A DNA stretch of 64,000 nt from Haliotis asinina (GCF_037392515.1 NC_090295.1:12915001-12979000); one strand, 5' to 3'. Shown: positions 47,225 to 60,288, numbered from the stretch's first letter. Made by a program: numbers and translations. The notes: generated by a model not told the origin, from the letters alone.

Positions 47225-47785
47225 CACAGTTTCACATGAACTCGTTGTAGAAAGGGTTGGTGTTCCACTTACCCACTGAATAAACTTCAGTGTTGCATGA
47301 ACCCATCAAACTGACCCTTAGTGATACGTGAACCCATTGAATTTAGCCTTAGTATAGCATGAACCCATACATTTAAGCCTATGTGTTGCGTGAACCCATT
47401 GAATCAAGCCTTATCATTGCTTGAACCCATGGTTTTTGTCCTTAGTGTTGCATGGTCCCGTTGAATTGAGCTTTAGTGTTTATGGAACCCATTGAATCAA
47501 GCCTTATCATTGCTGGAGCCCATGGTTTTTGTCCTTAGTGTTGCATGGTCCCATTGAATTGAGTTTTAGTGTTGATGGAACCCTTTGAATTGAACCTGAG
47601 TCTTTCAAGAACCCATGGGTTTTGTCCTTAGTGTTGCATGTTACATGAGTCCATTGAATTAACCCTCAATATTGCATGAACCCATGGGTTTTGTCCTTAG
47701 TGTTGCATGTTACATGAGCCCATTGAATTAACTCTCAATGTTGCATGAACCCATTCTCATGAGCACATTGTTAAAAGCAACAGTG
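47225..47785. repeat. ~31-bp degenerate minisatellite with 93- and 68-bp nested duplications
   Basis: The recurring unit reads roughly GTTGCATGAACCCATTGAAT followed by TxAGCCTTAGT, about 18 times. A longer block containing TCAAGCCTTATCATTGCT and CATGGTTTTTGTCCTTAGTG occurs at about 47400 and again 93 bases on. Another block (CATGGGTTTTGTCCTTAGTG to TTACATGAG) repeats at a spacing of about 68 bases near 47613 and 47681. Confidence 0.88.
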
Positions 47786-48894
47786 TTAAATGAACCCTTT
47801 CGAGAACATTTTAATATGGCATGAATCCAGTGAATAAAGGCTCTAAATGTGAAAAGTAACAAAATCACGGAGACTTTGTGTATTCCAAGTTTTACACCCT
47901 TTCAATAATGTGTTCAAGAAAGATAAACATTGCATGAGAGTGGTCTACAGACATCATGTGTTATCACCACGTTCAATTTGTGTGTCTGTGTGATGAAATA
48001 AATTCTTCCCCTTCAACAAGCGACCATGTGGGTCTGGGGACATAACAGATAAGACTGTTGGTGACAACCAACATAAAGCCATTGTGTCTCAATCTTGGAG
48101 ATAAACAAACTTGCAGTGAACCCTTAAAGAGATAACAAGGCATGCATATCAAATAGTTGATGTTCAGAAAGGCCTTTGTGATAGAATTGAAACTAGGTCA
48201 TTCATGACTGACCAGCACATTTAGTGTCAGAGAACCTGTTATTTATCCCTGTTTGGTGAATCTTCACAACACAGCAGAACTTGAAGACACATATCTTCCT
48301 ATTAGATTCAATACTCTCTGACAGTTTTTGGTAAAGCTTTTAAAGTAATTACATTTCCTTATAAAAAAAATATTTTTTGATGCCCAAAGTGTATTTTCTT
48401 GTTTGTAGTTCTCATGGTTAAATGACTGTTTATGAAAGTGCAGAGTTTATTACACAAAACAGGCCTTGGTCATCTACAAGGTCTGACTTTGGAATAAATT
48501 TTGAAATGTTTTGGTATTGTGAAGAATTCTGAATGATCTCAAAAACATTTATAAGATGAACTTACGACTTGTCGTCTGAGATATCAGTTTGATTAGAGAC
48601 TGGATTGGAGTGAAGAAACTCTCTTAGTTTAGTGACCGTACCTGTTCTTAATTGTACTATCCTTTATGTATCCTATTTGTAGTGATAATATGGTAACACT
48701 GATTAATGGTTAGCATGTTTTGAAAAGAAATTGATGTGCTATGACTTTCATGGTTAATATGCTTTTTTGTTCTATGCAACAAGAAAGTTGGGGGGGATAT
48801 AGAAATGAGTTCCATCCATCCCTCTGTCCATCTGTGTGTCTGACACACTTTGTCCGAAGCATTTCTTCCAAACAATTCTTAATAGCTTAATCCA
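47786..48894. other. CpG-poor, intron-like DNA
   Basis: No exon is supported. Confidence 0.4.
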
Positions 48895-49225
48895 ACATTG
48901 TACGCTTGTCAAGTATCATCCCTAGATGTGCTTTATCAGGTTTAGACCCAGATATAAATTCTATTTTTTGCTGTTTCCAGGGACCCATGACTTTGGCTGT
49001 GACTATGAAGATGTCATCTTGCCAAGAGCAAATCTCCCAAACTGTACATACTAGCTTCATCAAACTTGGTACCTGAATTTTGTATTTTGCAATTTCCCTG
49101 GAAACATGACTTAGGCTGTGCCTTTGAGGATGTTATCTCCTCCAGAGCAGGTCTCCTAAACTATACTCTGGGTAGGGTCATCAAACTTGGTACATATATC
49201 AAGCATGATTCCTGAATGTGCATTT
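48895..49225. repeat. ~121-bp degenerate tandem repeat
   Basis: CATCAAACTTGGTAC occurs at 49058 and 49179, 121 bases apart. The preceding ATGACTTTGGCTGTG / ATGACTTAGGCTGTG and AGAGCAAATCTCCCAAACT / AGAGCAGGTCTCCTAAACT blocks keep the same order. A weaker third unit starts near 48895. From memory this resembles dispersed tandem repeats of marine invertebrates. Confidence 0.75.
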
Positions 49226-49878
49226 TTTTCTAATCTTTGCTTTAGGTTGGAATAAACCATGTAGTTTAGTATTTTCTTGTTATGCATGACCTTGGTTTCT
49301 CAGTCCTTTGTTGTCACAAAATTGCTAAGAGCAGCATAAAACCCACTAACACACCCACCAGTTTACTCACTCTCATCAAGCAACTATTACAGCTGTAAAA
49401 GATAATAACATGAGTCTACTTGATTTGACTCAGTAACTGAAAAAAATAGATATTTTGTCGAGTGTAAGCCATTGAATAAATACAGTGAGACAAACCTGAA
49501 GGTTGTAGAAAGTAAACGTTCACAACTGTAGATAACATGAGTGAAGGGTAGGAGAGTCAGCTGTGACCTTTCACCTAGACCTAAACTGCACCCCAGCAAC
49601 ATGGCCGATTTGCTAATCCATGTCTCAACCAGCGAGTGTGTACTTAGTGGCTTGTCACCAGAGCTCAAATTGCATTTACTTGTATACGAAGCACACCTGT
49701 ATTGTCAACGAAGTGACACTAGTCTAATTTCCCTTTGGCATTAAACTAGGTGATGCTAAGCAGTGGACCATCCTCTTTACGAAGACATTTTGGTCATTCG
49801 AAAATGCTCAGCCTTTGTAGAGATGCAGTAATTGGAGGAAGAATTAGAATTGAAATTCTGAAAACTTTCAGCGTCTTT
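49226..49878. other. CpG-poor, intron-like DNA
   Basis: Overlapping frames near 49387-49744 on both strands are unrecognised. A decayed SINE tail may lie near 49335 ('gctaagagcagcataaaacc'). Confidence 0.4.
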
Positions 49879-50046
49879 ATGGGGCTGTGGGGTAGCCTAG
49901 CGGTTAAGGAATTCTCTCGTCACACTGAAAACCTGGGTTCGACTCCCCACATGGGTTGAATGTATGAAGACCATTTCTGGTGTCCACCCAGCCATGATAT
50001 GGCTGGAATATTATTAAGAACAGCGTAATACTAAACTCTCTCATTC
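49879..50046 (+). mobile_element. SINE family A copy, intact boxes
   Basis: The A box region (GTGGGGTAGCCTAGCGGTTA) and B box (CTGGGTTCGACTCCCC) are well kept. The body and the tail (ATGGCTGGAATATTATTAAG, then GCGTAATACTAAACTCTCTC) are complete. Confidence 0.93.
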
Positions 50047-50461
50047 ATTTGTCAATATTCCAGTTCAGAAATCATCCTGTGTGGATTCGAAACCTGCAGG
50101 TGTTGTTGTTAACAATTAGCAATGAAATTATTTTCTTGCAACGTTTCATGAGTCTCAGGGTGTATAATATGAAGGTTTCCTGGTTTTGGTGTTTTCCATT
50201 AAAAAGAATATTCTTAGTATTTTACTGCTTCAGAATATCATCATTTTTACAGTATTTGCACACAGATATAGGTAGGCCTGTAGCTATTTGAATTTTGTTT
50301 TTGTTCAACAGATAAAAATATCTTTCATATCTGTCATAATGCCTTTTCAGAATTACTGAGTGTTATCAGTGAGAATAGGTTATTCTTTTGTGATAACAGG
50401 ATCATATTTGGCTATCAAAGTATAGCAATGGATAATAATAATTCTGATACATATACTTAAT

Positions 50462-50845
50462 AGCGGTGTTCTGATGAATCGATTTCATCGACGATTGAAA
50501 AAAGTAATCAAGGAACTGATGATGATATCTGTGATCGATCATTATTGGTTGATATGTATCTACATATCTGTACAATGTAAGCTAGTAGCTATTTACACTG
50601 TTTTCAATGTTAATTTCATATGTGTAATACTTACATTACGACATATTTCAGGTTTTATTTTGTGGATGTTTGCTAAACACAATAAAACAAAACAAGTGCT
50701 GTGAGAATGTGTATTTATTTTCAAACATGTTTGCCTGGAAGTTAAGCACCAACTATATGATTGATCATTAATCGATGATCGATTGTTGTGATAATCCAAT
50801 GACTTGTCATGAAAATTCCACCAATTCCCAACACTAATACTCAAT
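50462..50845. mobile_element. Possible foldback element with ATCGATGATCGAT-type motifs
   Basis: The left side has GATGAATCGATTTCATCG and GTGATCGATCATTATTGG. The right side has the inverse-type run GATTGATCATTAATCGATG and ATCGATTGTTG, then 'ccaattcccaacactaata'. The CG-containing palindromic runs stand out in CpG-poor DNA. The ends are not proven. Confidence 0.35.
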
Positions 50846-52795
50846 GACAGGTAGAAATGTTTAAACAGAGAAATACTGACTTGATTAGCGTTGTGTAGTA
50901 AACTTTTCTCAGAGCAGCATATTTTGTCCAGCTCATTTATGTCAAGTTCACTTCAAACTGTATATTTGCTAGAACATTAATAGAGGAGTAGAAAGTAGCA
51001 AGTAGAAATCTGCAGAGATATGAAGTTATTACAGCTCACATGTCTTCATTGATGATAAATTTTATATTTAAGGCATTGTACAGCTTAAAAAACATATAGT
51101 CATGTCAGTTCAGGTCATAGATTAGGATTAATTGGTATAAGGCTTCTACACATTAGTTTCACAATCAGAACACACAATGTCGTCATTTCATTAAAACAAA
51201 TTCAGATATGACATATTCCTTAAGACTGAATGCACCTAAGTTGTGAATAAACTAGACACGGAATAAAGCAAGTGTCTGTAGCTATGTGTGTATGTGCACT
51301 CAATCATGCTCAGGTTTGTATCATGACAAGCTACATCAATGACCTCCTCACTTCATTTGCCATATTATAAAAGAGCGACAAACCTGTGATCTACATTAAG
51401 CATTTTTGTATATCACTTTATCATTGTTCTGTGTCACTCCATACACAACTCAAACTTCATGAATGTGCCCTCATTATTTATGGTCTTGATATGACCCCCA
51501 AAATAGCAAACCTGCTGTGACAATATGCTGTATAGTTTGTTCCTTACAGCTGTCAATAATCTGTCACTTTCTACCAGTCATGTAACAAGATACTTTCCAC
51601 ATGACTGACTATGTATGTTGCTCCAGGCAGTAATATCTGAAAGTTTAGTCACAGGTTACAAACTTGATTTGAACTTGTATGGTACACCACCCAGGTCATA
51701 AACTTGTAGTTTCGCTGCTACTGGAGTTGCAACTGGTTTTTGTGTCAGTTTGATTTTATCGGCTTCTAATGAATTGGGTTGGAAAATATATGGACAAATG
51801 GATGTCTTTGATTTGAACCTGTGTACAGAACATCACACGGGTCCTGAGACTTGTTTTTGTACTGTTTGAGTTGAAACTTGTTTTGTATGAAGCAGAGGTC
51901 AGGAGAATAAATACAAGGAAATGTTGGTGGTGAGAAATGCTGTTAGGCTATGCTATAATCGGAGCACAATTTCTCCTACATTGCAAGTGAATGTTTGAAG
52001 TATATAGCGAAATTTCTTGGCAGTTAATTTATAGAACATATTATTACAGAATATCATAATTTCTAACTTAATCTAATTTCATTTTGAAATTCCAAGGAAT
52101 GTGTACAGTTTGTGTCTTGTATCCAAGGAGACTCCTAAGTTTAGTGTCCATTCATATCCATTCATAGAGATGTGTGCAAACAATAAATGTATCTTTATAA
52201 AATACATACTTTTGTTCAGTTAGATAAAAATAGATACAAAATTAACCCATTTCATGACCAGCTTTCGGCTGAGCCTGTGATACAGGAGTTGAAATATTTT
52301 TATGGAATTTGATAAGTCATATGTCAGGAATTAAAACAAAATTAACCTTTGTCAAATATTCAGATATTAACTAAAATTTTGTCTGTTTAAAATTAAGATC
52401 TCAATCACTCAGATGTCAACAGACAAAGTAGAAATTACTGACGTTTTGAATGTTTGCTTATGATAATTTTGAAAAGACTTTGACATTGAATGAGTCAGCT
52501 TCTTACTTCCTGAATAATCTATTCATTTCTATGTCATTAGGACATCCACTTTCATGTGAGTGGGCAGGAAAGCAGTATATACAGAAAAGGCTTTTTTTAA
52601 TTAACATGTTATTAATTCTATAAATTTAGAGTCTTTGGTAATAGTCTTTGAATTAATTTATGATGTAGATCAGGTCACTTTGCCTTGGACATGATTTGAC
52701 ATGACGATAAGAGTGTAAATTTCCACAGTGCTAGTTCAAACGGAGAAAAAAAAAAAATTTTCATTCTCTCATGATGGAACTGAATATAGAAAATG
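50846..52795. other. CpG-poor, intron-like DNA
   Basis: No exon or repeat is supported. Confidence 0.4.
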
Positions 52796-52814
52796 CACGC
52801 ACGCACGCACGCAT
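52796..52814 (+). repeat. (ACGC)n short array
   Basis: About four ACGC units, ending in ATGC. Confidence 0.85.
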
Positions 52815-52839
52815 GCTTATGAAGAGCCTACCATTTGTG

Positions 52840-52995
52840 CCCAGGGCGTTTGGTCAGTCTAGTGGTTTGCATTTGTTTATCTTACCAAAGCCCCTTGTTC
52901 AGTTCCTCTCACATGGGTGCAATATGTGAAGCCCATTTCTGGCGTCCCCTGCTATGATATTGCTGGAATATTGCTAGAGGCAACAAAAAAACATA
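52840..52995 (+). mobile_element. SINE family A copy, head mutated
   Basis: The head (TTTGGTCAGTCTAGTGGTTT) is altered and the B box is lost (TTCAGTTCCTC). The body (ACATGGGTGCAATATGTGAA then GCCCATTTCTGGCGTCCCC) and tail (GATATTGCTGGAATATTGCT) are clear. The tail ends in an A-run instead of ACTC. Confidence 0.85.
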
Positions 52996-53394
52996 TTTGC
53001 TAACTTCTCTATGAACTATTGCAATATAGCAGTCATTTATGATGATCTGATTCCTGTATGTTTGCAAGTAACAAAATCAAAGAGAAAACAATTCCTCACT
53101 GAGAAATTCATTGATAACCACTCACCACACAAGTGAAATGTAAAAGTTTCATGCCCTCATGTTGTTCTTCTGTTAGGAAGCACACACTGATGACATCGAT
53201 TCTGATGCCTATTGGTAACCTTTATAATTGTTATCACAGCCAGAAAAACATTAAAACGTGCACAAGTGTAAAACTACTCAGGTCATGGTTCATGCATGGT
53301 TCCCAAGGGAATTACTGTTTCAATCAAATAATTGGATCAGTTGTTAGGCAGATGCTATTTTTGTTTGTGTCATGTTTCTTTGCTTCTTTGTTGT
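52996..53394. other. CpG-poor, intron-like DNA
   Basis: The 124-codon frame 53133-53507 overlaps the adjacent SINE and is not supported as coding. Confidence 0.4.
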
Positions 53395-53610
53395 TTTACT
53401 GCTGCACTCAGCAATTTGGCAGCTATATTGTGGCAGTCCATAATAACAGAGTCTGGATAAAACAGTACAGTGATCAACAGCATGAGCATCAATCTACAGA
53501 GTTGTGATACAATGGCATGTGTCAACTGTGTCAGCAAGCCTGATCCTGTTAGTCGCTCTTCATGACAAGCAAACGTTCCTCAACACCATTTCTAACTCAG
53601 GTCTTCACAG
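53395..53610 (-). mobile_element. SINE family B copy, strongly decayed
   Basis: The + strand keeps 'ctgcactcagcaat', 'gcagtccataataac', 'acagagtctgga', 'agcatgagcatcaatctaca', 'gcatgtgtcaactgtgtcag', 'gatcctgttagtcgctcttc' and 'tcttcacaggtt'. Relative to 6491-6763 many CpGs have become TG or CA. Confidence 0.8.
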
Positions 53611-54550
53611 GTTATTTTTGTCAGGTAGTAAACATATTATAGAAGATTGAAACAAGTATACTGCCAGAGAGTGTTTTCAATTCAAACACAAACTTTTCAA
53701 GAATATTTCAACAGATTGGTTGAACTTTCCATTTAGGAAGACTGTGTGGTGCCCATTCTTGAATCATTGCTGTCATTGATGGAATGGAATCACTCTTGCA
53801 AGATAACGAAAATGAATTGATAATATGATGTTTTCAGGGATGACTCTTGTAAAATAGAGAAAAAGAATTGAATCATTTTGAACATTTACAGACACTCTAC
53901 TTCTGTTGGTGAAGTCAGACCGCTGTTTTAAACTTTCAAACATTCAACCAACCACCATCTCACATACATTGTGGACCACATATTCTTTTATTTAAGTGCT
54001 GTTTCATATTATATTAGAAAAACACATTAAGTCAATGCTATGTAGTATTTATTAATGATTTCAAGAAATTACGGACATTCTGGTTCCTGACTTCAAACTG
54101 ATTGTCCACAAAAACGCTTAGGATATGATATAAACATTTAGTATTCTCTCTCTTAAAAAATTTACCTGACCTGAATGAGCTAGATTAATTACGAACGTAA
54201 CCTAGAGAGATCTAAATCCTACCCTGACAGAGACAGATGTTGGTTATCAATCTAGTTCATCCCAGCCCCACAGGATCCCATACATTGATATAGTTCAAAG
54301 GTGCTACTCCATTTTTACCTGTGTGTTAAGTAATTGCATTGCATTAATTATTTGCAATAAATACATGAATGTTTTAACACGTGAGTCTTCTGTCGTGTCC
54401 TCGACGGCATGGATCGACTGTCTGTCTCTGATGGCTGTGTATTAGAACAGGGTCTCCTAGGGGAATATATGGTGAGAAAATTACAGTGCAGCCGTATATA
54501 CTGATTTAAGACTCTATGTCTGGGGTTAATATGGGTTCAGTTATTCCTGG
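53611..54550. other. Intron-like DNA; modest CpG in 54.37-54.42 kb
   Basis: No exon is supported. A short stretch near 54380-54420 (GTCGTGTCCTCGACGGCATGG) has several CpGs. Confidence 0.4.
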
Positions 54551-54657
54551 GCCTCGATCTTCGAAGCTCTCTTAGTGCTAAGACAGTCGTGAGTGCCATA
54601 CATTAACATTATCTTATGACTATCTCAGCACTAAGAGAGCCTAAAAAATCTAGGCTC
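54551..54657. mobile_element. Foldback MITE, ~40-bp arms
   Basis: The left arm starts GCCTCGATCTTCGAAG and continues GCTCTCTTAGTGCTAAGACA. The right arm, as its reverse complement, gives GAGCCTAGATTTTTTAGG and then GCTCTCTTAGTGCTGAGATA. A short centre reads CATACATTAACATTATC. It has no coding capacity. From memory similar foldback sequences are common in mollusc DNA. Confidence 0.8.
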
Positions 54658-55207
54658 TGGCATTGCTGGAATAGTTCCATATGGTTTCATGATTTCACAG
54701 TTTAAGGTTACTTATTACCCTTATGATACTTTTGTCAAATTCTGATTGGTTAATAGCCAAAGCATACACATGACACACTACATGGTCTTGTACCAATGAC
54801 CTTAGCCTCATATGAAATGTGGCGGCTGATCACTTCGGATTTTTAGAGTTGATTACAAGTAGGAGTATAAACAGAGTAATATAATTGTTACCATAATTTT
54901 TTTGTTTGTTTATAGCAATAAATGTATCCAAAAACTGAAATGTTTCTGTATTTCACTTGTCATTAAACAAAACCTCATTTTTTATCATATACTAAGCCAT
55001 CCAGAGTTATCTCCATTTATGACCGTTCAGGAAATATCATGGCGAAACATTTTGTGTCTCATTCTATCAAATGTTGAATGTTGTCTAAAGATAAAACCCA
55101 TGTATATTCTGTATTTCATTTGGCTGTGCCTCAGGAAATACAGTATTTACAAGTCTTTTACAGTCCCATACACTGTTTGAACTACCATGTAAATAATATC
55201 GTTTATT
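54658..55207. other. CpG-poor, intron-like DNA
   Basis: The 92-codon frame 54902-55180 is unrecognised and lacks splice context. Confidence 0.4.
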
Positions 55208-55318
55208 GACTGACTGACTGAGTTGCACTTCACACAATGTACCCATGTAGGGGATTCAAACCCAGGTCTTCAGTGTGTTGAGCAGACAATTTAACCATTA
55301 GGCTACCCCACTGCCCCA
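55208..55318 (-). mobile_element. SINE family A copy with internal deletion
   Basis: On the minus strand there is a head (GTGGGGTAGCCTAATGGTTA), a B box (CCTGGGTTTGAATCCCC) and the CATGGGTACATTGTG body. It then jumps to a CAACTCAGTCAGTCAG end. The CTGGAATATTGCT segment is deleted. Confidence 0.88.
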
Positions 55319-55480
55319 CAATCAGTTTTGAAGGAAAACAATTATTAATGTCTGGGTACATTTTAGGTTGAAATTATTCAAATAATTACAAAACTTGTTA
55401 TAACGTTATTTTCCTGTATGCCAGAACACATAAAAACATATTACAAATGATAATACCGCTAAGTTCCATGAACAAGTAGA

Positions 55481-55635
55481 ACCGAGGGGTAGCCTAGTGG
55501 TTTAAGCGCTGACTTGTCACGCTGAAGACATGGGTTCGAATAACCGCATGGTACAATGTGTGAACCCATTTCTGGTTTCCCTGCCAAGATGTTGCTGGAA
55601 TATTGCTGAAAGCAGTGTAAAACCATACTCACTCA
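55481..55635 (+). mobile_element. SINE family A copy
   Basis: A full head (AGGGGTAGCCTAGTGGTTTA), a B box (CATGGGTTCGAATAACC), body and tail (GTTGCTGGAATATTGCTGAA, then CAGTGTAAAACCATACTCAC). It faces the copy at 55208-55318 head to head at about 160 bases. Confidence 0.93.
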
Positions 55636-58454
55636 AAACTGATTGACACTGAATGTGATACTGACTTTTCTGTCACATTGTTATCTCCCTTGTACCCATG
55701 ACCCCCCTACAAACTGTGGCAACTGACCAGCCAGACTTTGCCACTGTGATAGTTACTTTTGTTGTAGACAATATGGGGTTGACTGTAATTCTTAATTCTG
55801 AAATTCTAACTTCTAAGACCTTCATTGAGATAGAAACACTAATATCATGAATGTAATTTAGATTATACCTCACTGGGTTATTTTTGAGCCAAGAGAATCC
55901 TATTAAGATCAACATTCTTTTATTCTTAAACATCATTCATTGAGCTTAAACCTTTTGTTAATGATGCTAATCATATGTTTTACCTGGCACTATTACCTGC
56001 AATGAGCTTTAGACATTGTTAGTGATGTGAAAATATATTTGTTACACCTCACAAACTGCATTAGCAAGCATGGTGGTGAAATTCACAAACCTATGATTTG
56101 TTACCATAGCGCTGAGATTACATTACAGTGATATAATGCTGCCCTCCATCATCAAACAGACCCTATTACAAAGCCTTGTGACAGCCACACTCTCTATTCT
56201 AGATGACTTCACACCATAAAACACTCAGCCATCTTGGATTGTACCAGGCTAACAATCGTTCTATGGTGTTATTTTCCTCAAATTTGAATACACTTCACAT
56301 GAGTGGTATGTGTTGTAACCCTCCAAATGCTATTCATTCAGTATTTGAAAGTGTAACCTTTCAAAATGGCTACATAGAGTAAACAATGTTTGTGCTCTCT
56401 ACCCCCTGAAATTTAATTTTTTGAATGGTTTCTTTTTCAGCAAATTTGTTTCCTTGAATTAGCATTTTAAAATCTTTCATACTGTTGCATATATATACTG
56501 AGAGGACCTGAAAGAACTTGTCCACAAGCCTCCAATAATTTCCTGTCTTGATTTACACAGTTAACTTTCATCATGTTTTAAGATATTTTTATATATCCCT
56601 GTGGATTATTTAGAAAGATGGTCTCCAGGTCTGGAACCAAACGGCTGAAATGTTCTTCCAGGCCAAAACATGAAAAGCATTTGAGCAGAAACAAGTGTCG
56701 AACCCAAATTGTGAGTCACTTAAACATATTCATATCGATATAAAACCTAAAGAAAAAAACGGGTGTTAATGTTCAGTGTGGAAGTTCCAATTGCAAACTG
56801 AATTAATGGTTTTCTGCTCAACCAAGTGGAAGCTGGATCCATTACACACTGTTTGTGTATGCTGTCTCTTAAGGTTATAGAGGTGGCAACTCTCTTCTCC
56901 CACATTACAACCAATTATAACAGGTCAAACAATATGGAATGAAAAGTGGGTCATCATGACCTATATATTCTGTCAGATGGTGAGATCTTGTAGGGTCAAC
57001 TTGACCCTTCTGGTAAGGATTGAACTCAGACTGATCACAGGTTATTGCATTTTTGAATGGAAGCAGTGCATAATAGCTTATTTGCATATGAATGTGATAT
57101 GAAAAGTTTTACTGAAAAAGAATGTCATTGGTAATGGGCTTATGCCTCACTTGCATGATCATAGGTTAAGTTAATAAAGGAGACGACAGAGTGTGGCACA
57201 AAAGACAGGGACAAAGGTTTTATAATGGGCAAATCTGATTTATTAAATTACATACGGTCTGGGTTAAAGAGATAGGATTCACCTGAAACAGTGATAATGC
57301 TTTATGAAATGTCTGTGATAGAATTGCAGAGATGATCAACTGAACTGAATGTTTCTGAATACAGACTTTCTTAAGAAAGGTAGTATATTTTGATATGTTT
57401 AGTGTTTTGAGACTAATGTCACGTTGACCTAACTGACAGGCATGAACACCATGATGAACAAGAAAAACACATTGACAACAGTTGTACATCAAAGACTAAA
57501 TTTGGATTTTCTGAACAAATGCTGTTTCAACATGGAAGTTGAGATAAAACAATCAACCAGAACATGCTTAAAATAAGTGTTTTCATTTTGAAATGGTTTT
57601 TTCTTTGATGTAAACTTAGAGGGAAAAATATTAGCATGACTAAAGTTAAATCACATAACTTTGCTTGGTGCTTAAAATAGTGGTGCCATTAAGGAAAGTT
57701 CATCCACTGTTGACAGTGTGCAAAATAGTTTCCACATTACTTGCCCACAAAATAATTCACAAGCCCAAAATTTTAACATACACTGTTCGAGTGTAGACAC
57801 AGGTTTCATGATTAAAGCTGCCAGTATAATGATCATTTTTATGAGGCCATAATTTTGCATGATTTAAAAGTGTGTTATGCCTTAACAAGTTGGAGAAAGT
57901 GATTTATTTACAAAATGAAAATTCACTAGACAGGCATGTAAGTGACTGTGGAGATTTACTGTCCCAACTTAGTTTTTACTAGCCTTGGGGGTAGCGTCTA
58001 CTGGCTATTGATGATGCCTACACTTCAGTATGAATGTAAAACAATGTAGCTCTACAAAAAGATTTCTGAGTGTAATTGAATGTGAAGGCTGACATATTTT
58101 CTAAAAGACTGACAGTCTGTTCAATATTTCTTTGTGTAAGTACTGGAAAGAATGATGATTTTCCACTTGTCTTGTTCCACAACATGATCTCAGCTCTACA
58201 ATGATCTAAAATCAATGTTATAACATGGGAGTCACAGTTATCTTAATACAAAGGTGAGTTTGGGAGTCATGGTTATGTTAGTGACAAGGCTGCCCCTGGG
58301 AATCCTGGATGTCAGTTAAATGTAGAAGCGGAGAGAACAGATAAAAAAAAACATCTCTGAAATTTATTAGTTGTAGTAAATATACAGTATAGGAATTGCT
58401 GTGAAATGTGAAAATACGATAAATGTGAAGAGGATGTTTGTGAACAGAATTCTG
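55636..58454. other. CpG-poor, intron-like DNA
   Basis: Minus frames at 55673-55936, 57220-57492 and 57672-57860 are unrecognised. No exon or repeat is supported. Confidence 0.4.
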
Positions 58455-58616
58455 ACTGAGTGAGTTTGGTTTTACACCACTTTTAGTAATAATCCAGCAA
58501 CATCACAGTCTGGAACACCAGAAAAGGGCTTCACACATTGTACCCATGTGGGGATTCGTACCTGAGTCTTCGGCATGATGAGCTAACACTTTAACCACTT
58601 GACTACCCCACCACAA
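58455..58616 (-). mobile_element. SINE family A copy, CpG-decayed
   Basis: Minus-strand sense reads GTGGGGTAGTCAAGTGGTTA, then the B-box region, body and tail, ending with ACTCACTCAG. The segment CATCACAGTCTGGAACACC replaces a CpG-rich segment of the family, with CpGs changed to CA. Confidence 0.9.
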
Positions 58617-59703
58617 AGGGGAAAAGCATGTAGGCACTGACTGCAGAAAATACAGTTTTCTATATTTATAGCTTGGTTTTATCATCCTATGCTAACACTC
58701 CTACCCAATGAAAACAAGACGACTATATGGATGCCATTATAAAGAATATGTGAAATGTTGTTTCATCTTCCGAACCATATAATTCCTTAGCTTAGCAGTC
58801 TCCCACACCACGTCATTCTCCCAGAAATGGCAGCTCAAGTCACAACTGAATTTAACACACTGTTGAAATATAAAGGTTCATGTTGTTGCTGATAGTCTTT
58901 TCCCCAGCATCAGATTAGAGGGCTGTGCATAGTAGTTAACGCATGATTGCTTGAATGAGTTTCGCTTTCCCCTAAATTGTTTCTCAAGATGGCTCGGGCA
59001 GGATTACCTTGGTTCAAGAATAAATCAATGGGACTTTCAGATTGTATTTTTTGCCCGATAACTGTGATGACGCAAGCCAATTGTTGAGACAGTGAATCAC
59101 AAGGAGAGTCGTCAATTATTCAATAGAAATAAATTGCATATTCTTAAATTCCATTGAAATGTCCACATTTGGAGTTGCTTTGAAAGTATTCTGCCCAATG
59201 ATGATCGCTTTCTTTAAAAAAAATTGAAATTGTACAACAAATATTGATGTAGTAAAATACCCACAAAACTTGGGAACAAAGACTTTAGTGTCAGTGTCTC
59301 AACCTGTGTTCTTACATCATGAGTTTTTGTTCACAGCATGACTTGAGTAATTTCTAGCTTTCCTTCTTGAAGCTTGTGGATCATCTTTTGACTCGCAAAT
59401 ATTATTCTGTCACTGAATTCAAGGGTAATGTAGATGTTAAGTACCTCATAACATTTTTGAAAGAAGTCTTTAAGATGAAGATGAGGTGGAAACAATGAAT
59501 GTTATCGATGATTCTGTGTCATCTTACTGATTTTGCCAGAGAAAATTAGCCTGAGGTCATTTTCATGATTTATCTATGATACCAGAATCGCCCATACCAT
59601 CACCAATTTCTGAAACACATTTTGAGAACTTACAGGATGAGAATCAATCAATATTCTGGAAAATTAACTGATCTGAAATCCTTTTTCTTTTTTTAACTAT
59701 CTA
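58617..59703. other. Intron-like DNA, nothing recognised
   Basis: No exon is supported. Confidence 0.4.
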
Positions 59704-59880
59704 GAGGCGGTGGGGTAGCCTAGTAGTTAAAACATTCGCTAGTCATGTCAAGGTCCAGATTCTATTCATCACATGGGTACTATGTGTGAAGTTCATTTCT
59801 GGTGTCTCCTGTGATATTGCTGGAAAAAAAAAAGCTAGTGAAAGTGGTGTTCATGCATACTCTTGTCATTCACTCACTCT
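59704..59880 (+). mobile_element. SINE family A copy with A-rich insertion near the tail
   Basis: Head (GGCGGTGGGGTAGCCTAGTA), altered B box (AAGGTCCAGATTCTATTC) and body (CACATGGGTACTATGTGTGA). The tail GATATTGCTGGAAAAAAAAA is interrupted by an A-run before CTAGTG. CATTCACTCACTC ends it. Confidence 0.88.
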
Positions 59881-60149
59881 CCCCACTGTTATGAATTGCT
59901 GTTGGTATGATTTACAGCAAGTTTTCTAAGCTAATGATTTATTATTGTACCCTGTTGTACCCTTCCTGTGGTGTCAGTCATCACAGAGACCACCTCCACG
60001 GACTAGAGGATATTGTGTCTGCTTGGAGGGCAGAAATTCGGCTTTCAACATCATACCACAAGATGGTAAAAGATAGTATTTGTTGTTTCCCTACCTGGTA
60101 TTCAGACATTTTACCTGTTATCACTAAAGAATTGGGTTCTGTTTCCTAT

Positions 60150-60225
60150 TTTGGGTGTCCCCCTACCACAATGTTGCTGGAATATTGCTAAACACAGCCT
60201 AAAATCTCTCAAGCACTCAAGCAAA
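60150..60225 (+). mobile_element. SINE family A, 3' half only
   Basis: Only 'gggtgtccccctacca', 'atgttgctggaatattgcta' and 'cagcctaaaatctctcaagc' remain. The head is not seen upstream. Confidence 0.7.
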
Positions 60226-60257
60226 CCCATTTGCTCTCTCGTGCATGCACCCATGCA

Positions 60258-60288
60258 CACACACACTCACTCACTCACCCACCCACTC
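60258..60288 (+). repeat. CACTCA-rich simple repeat
   Basis: An ACAC, ACTC and ACCC mixed run just after the SINE fragment. Confidence 0.75.
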
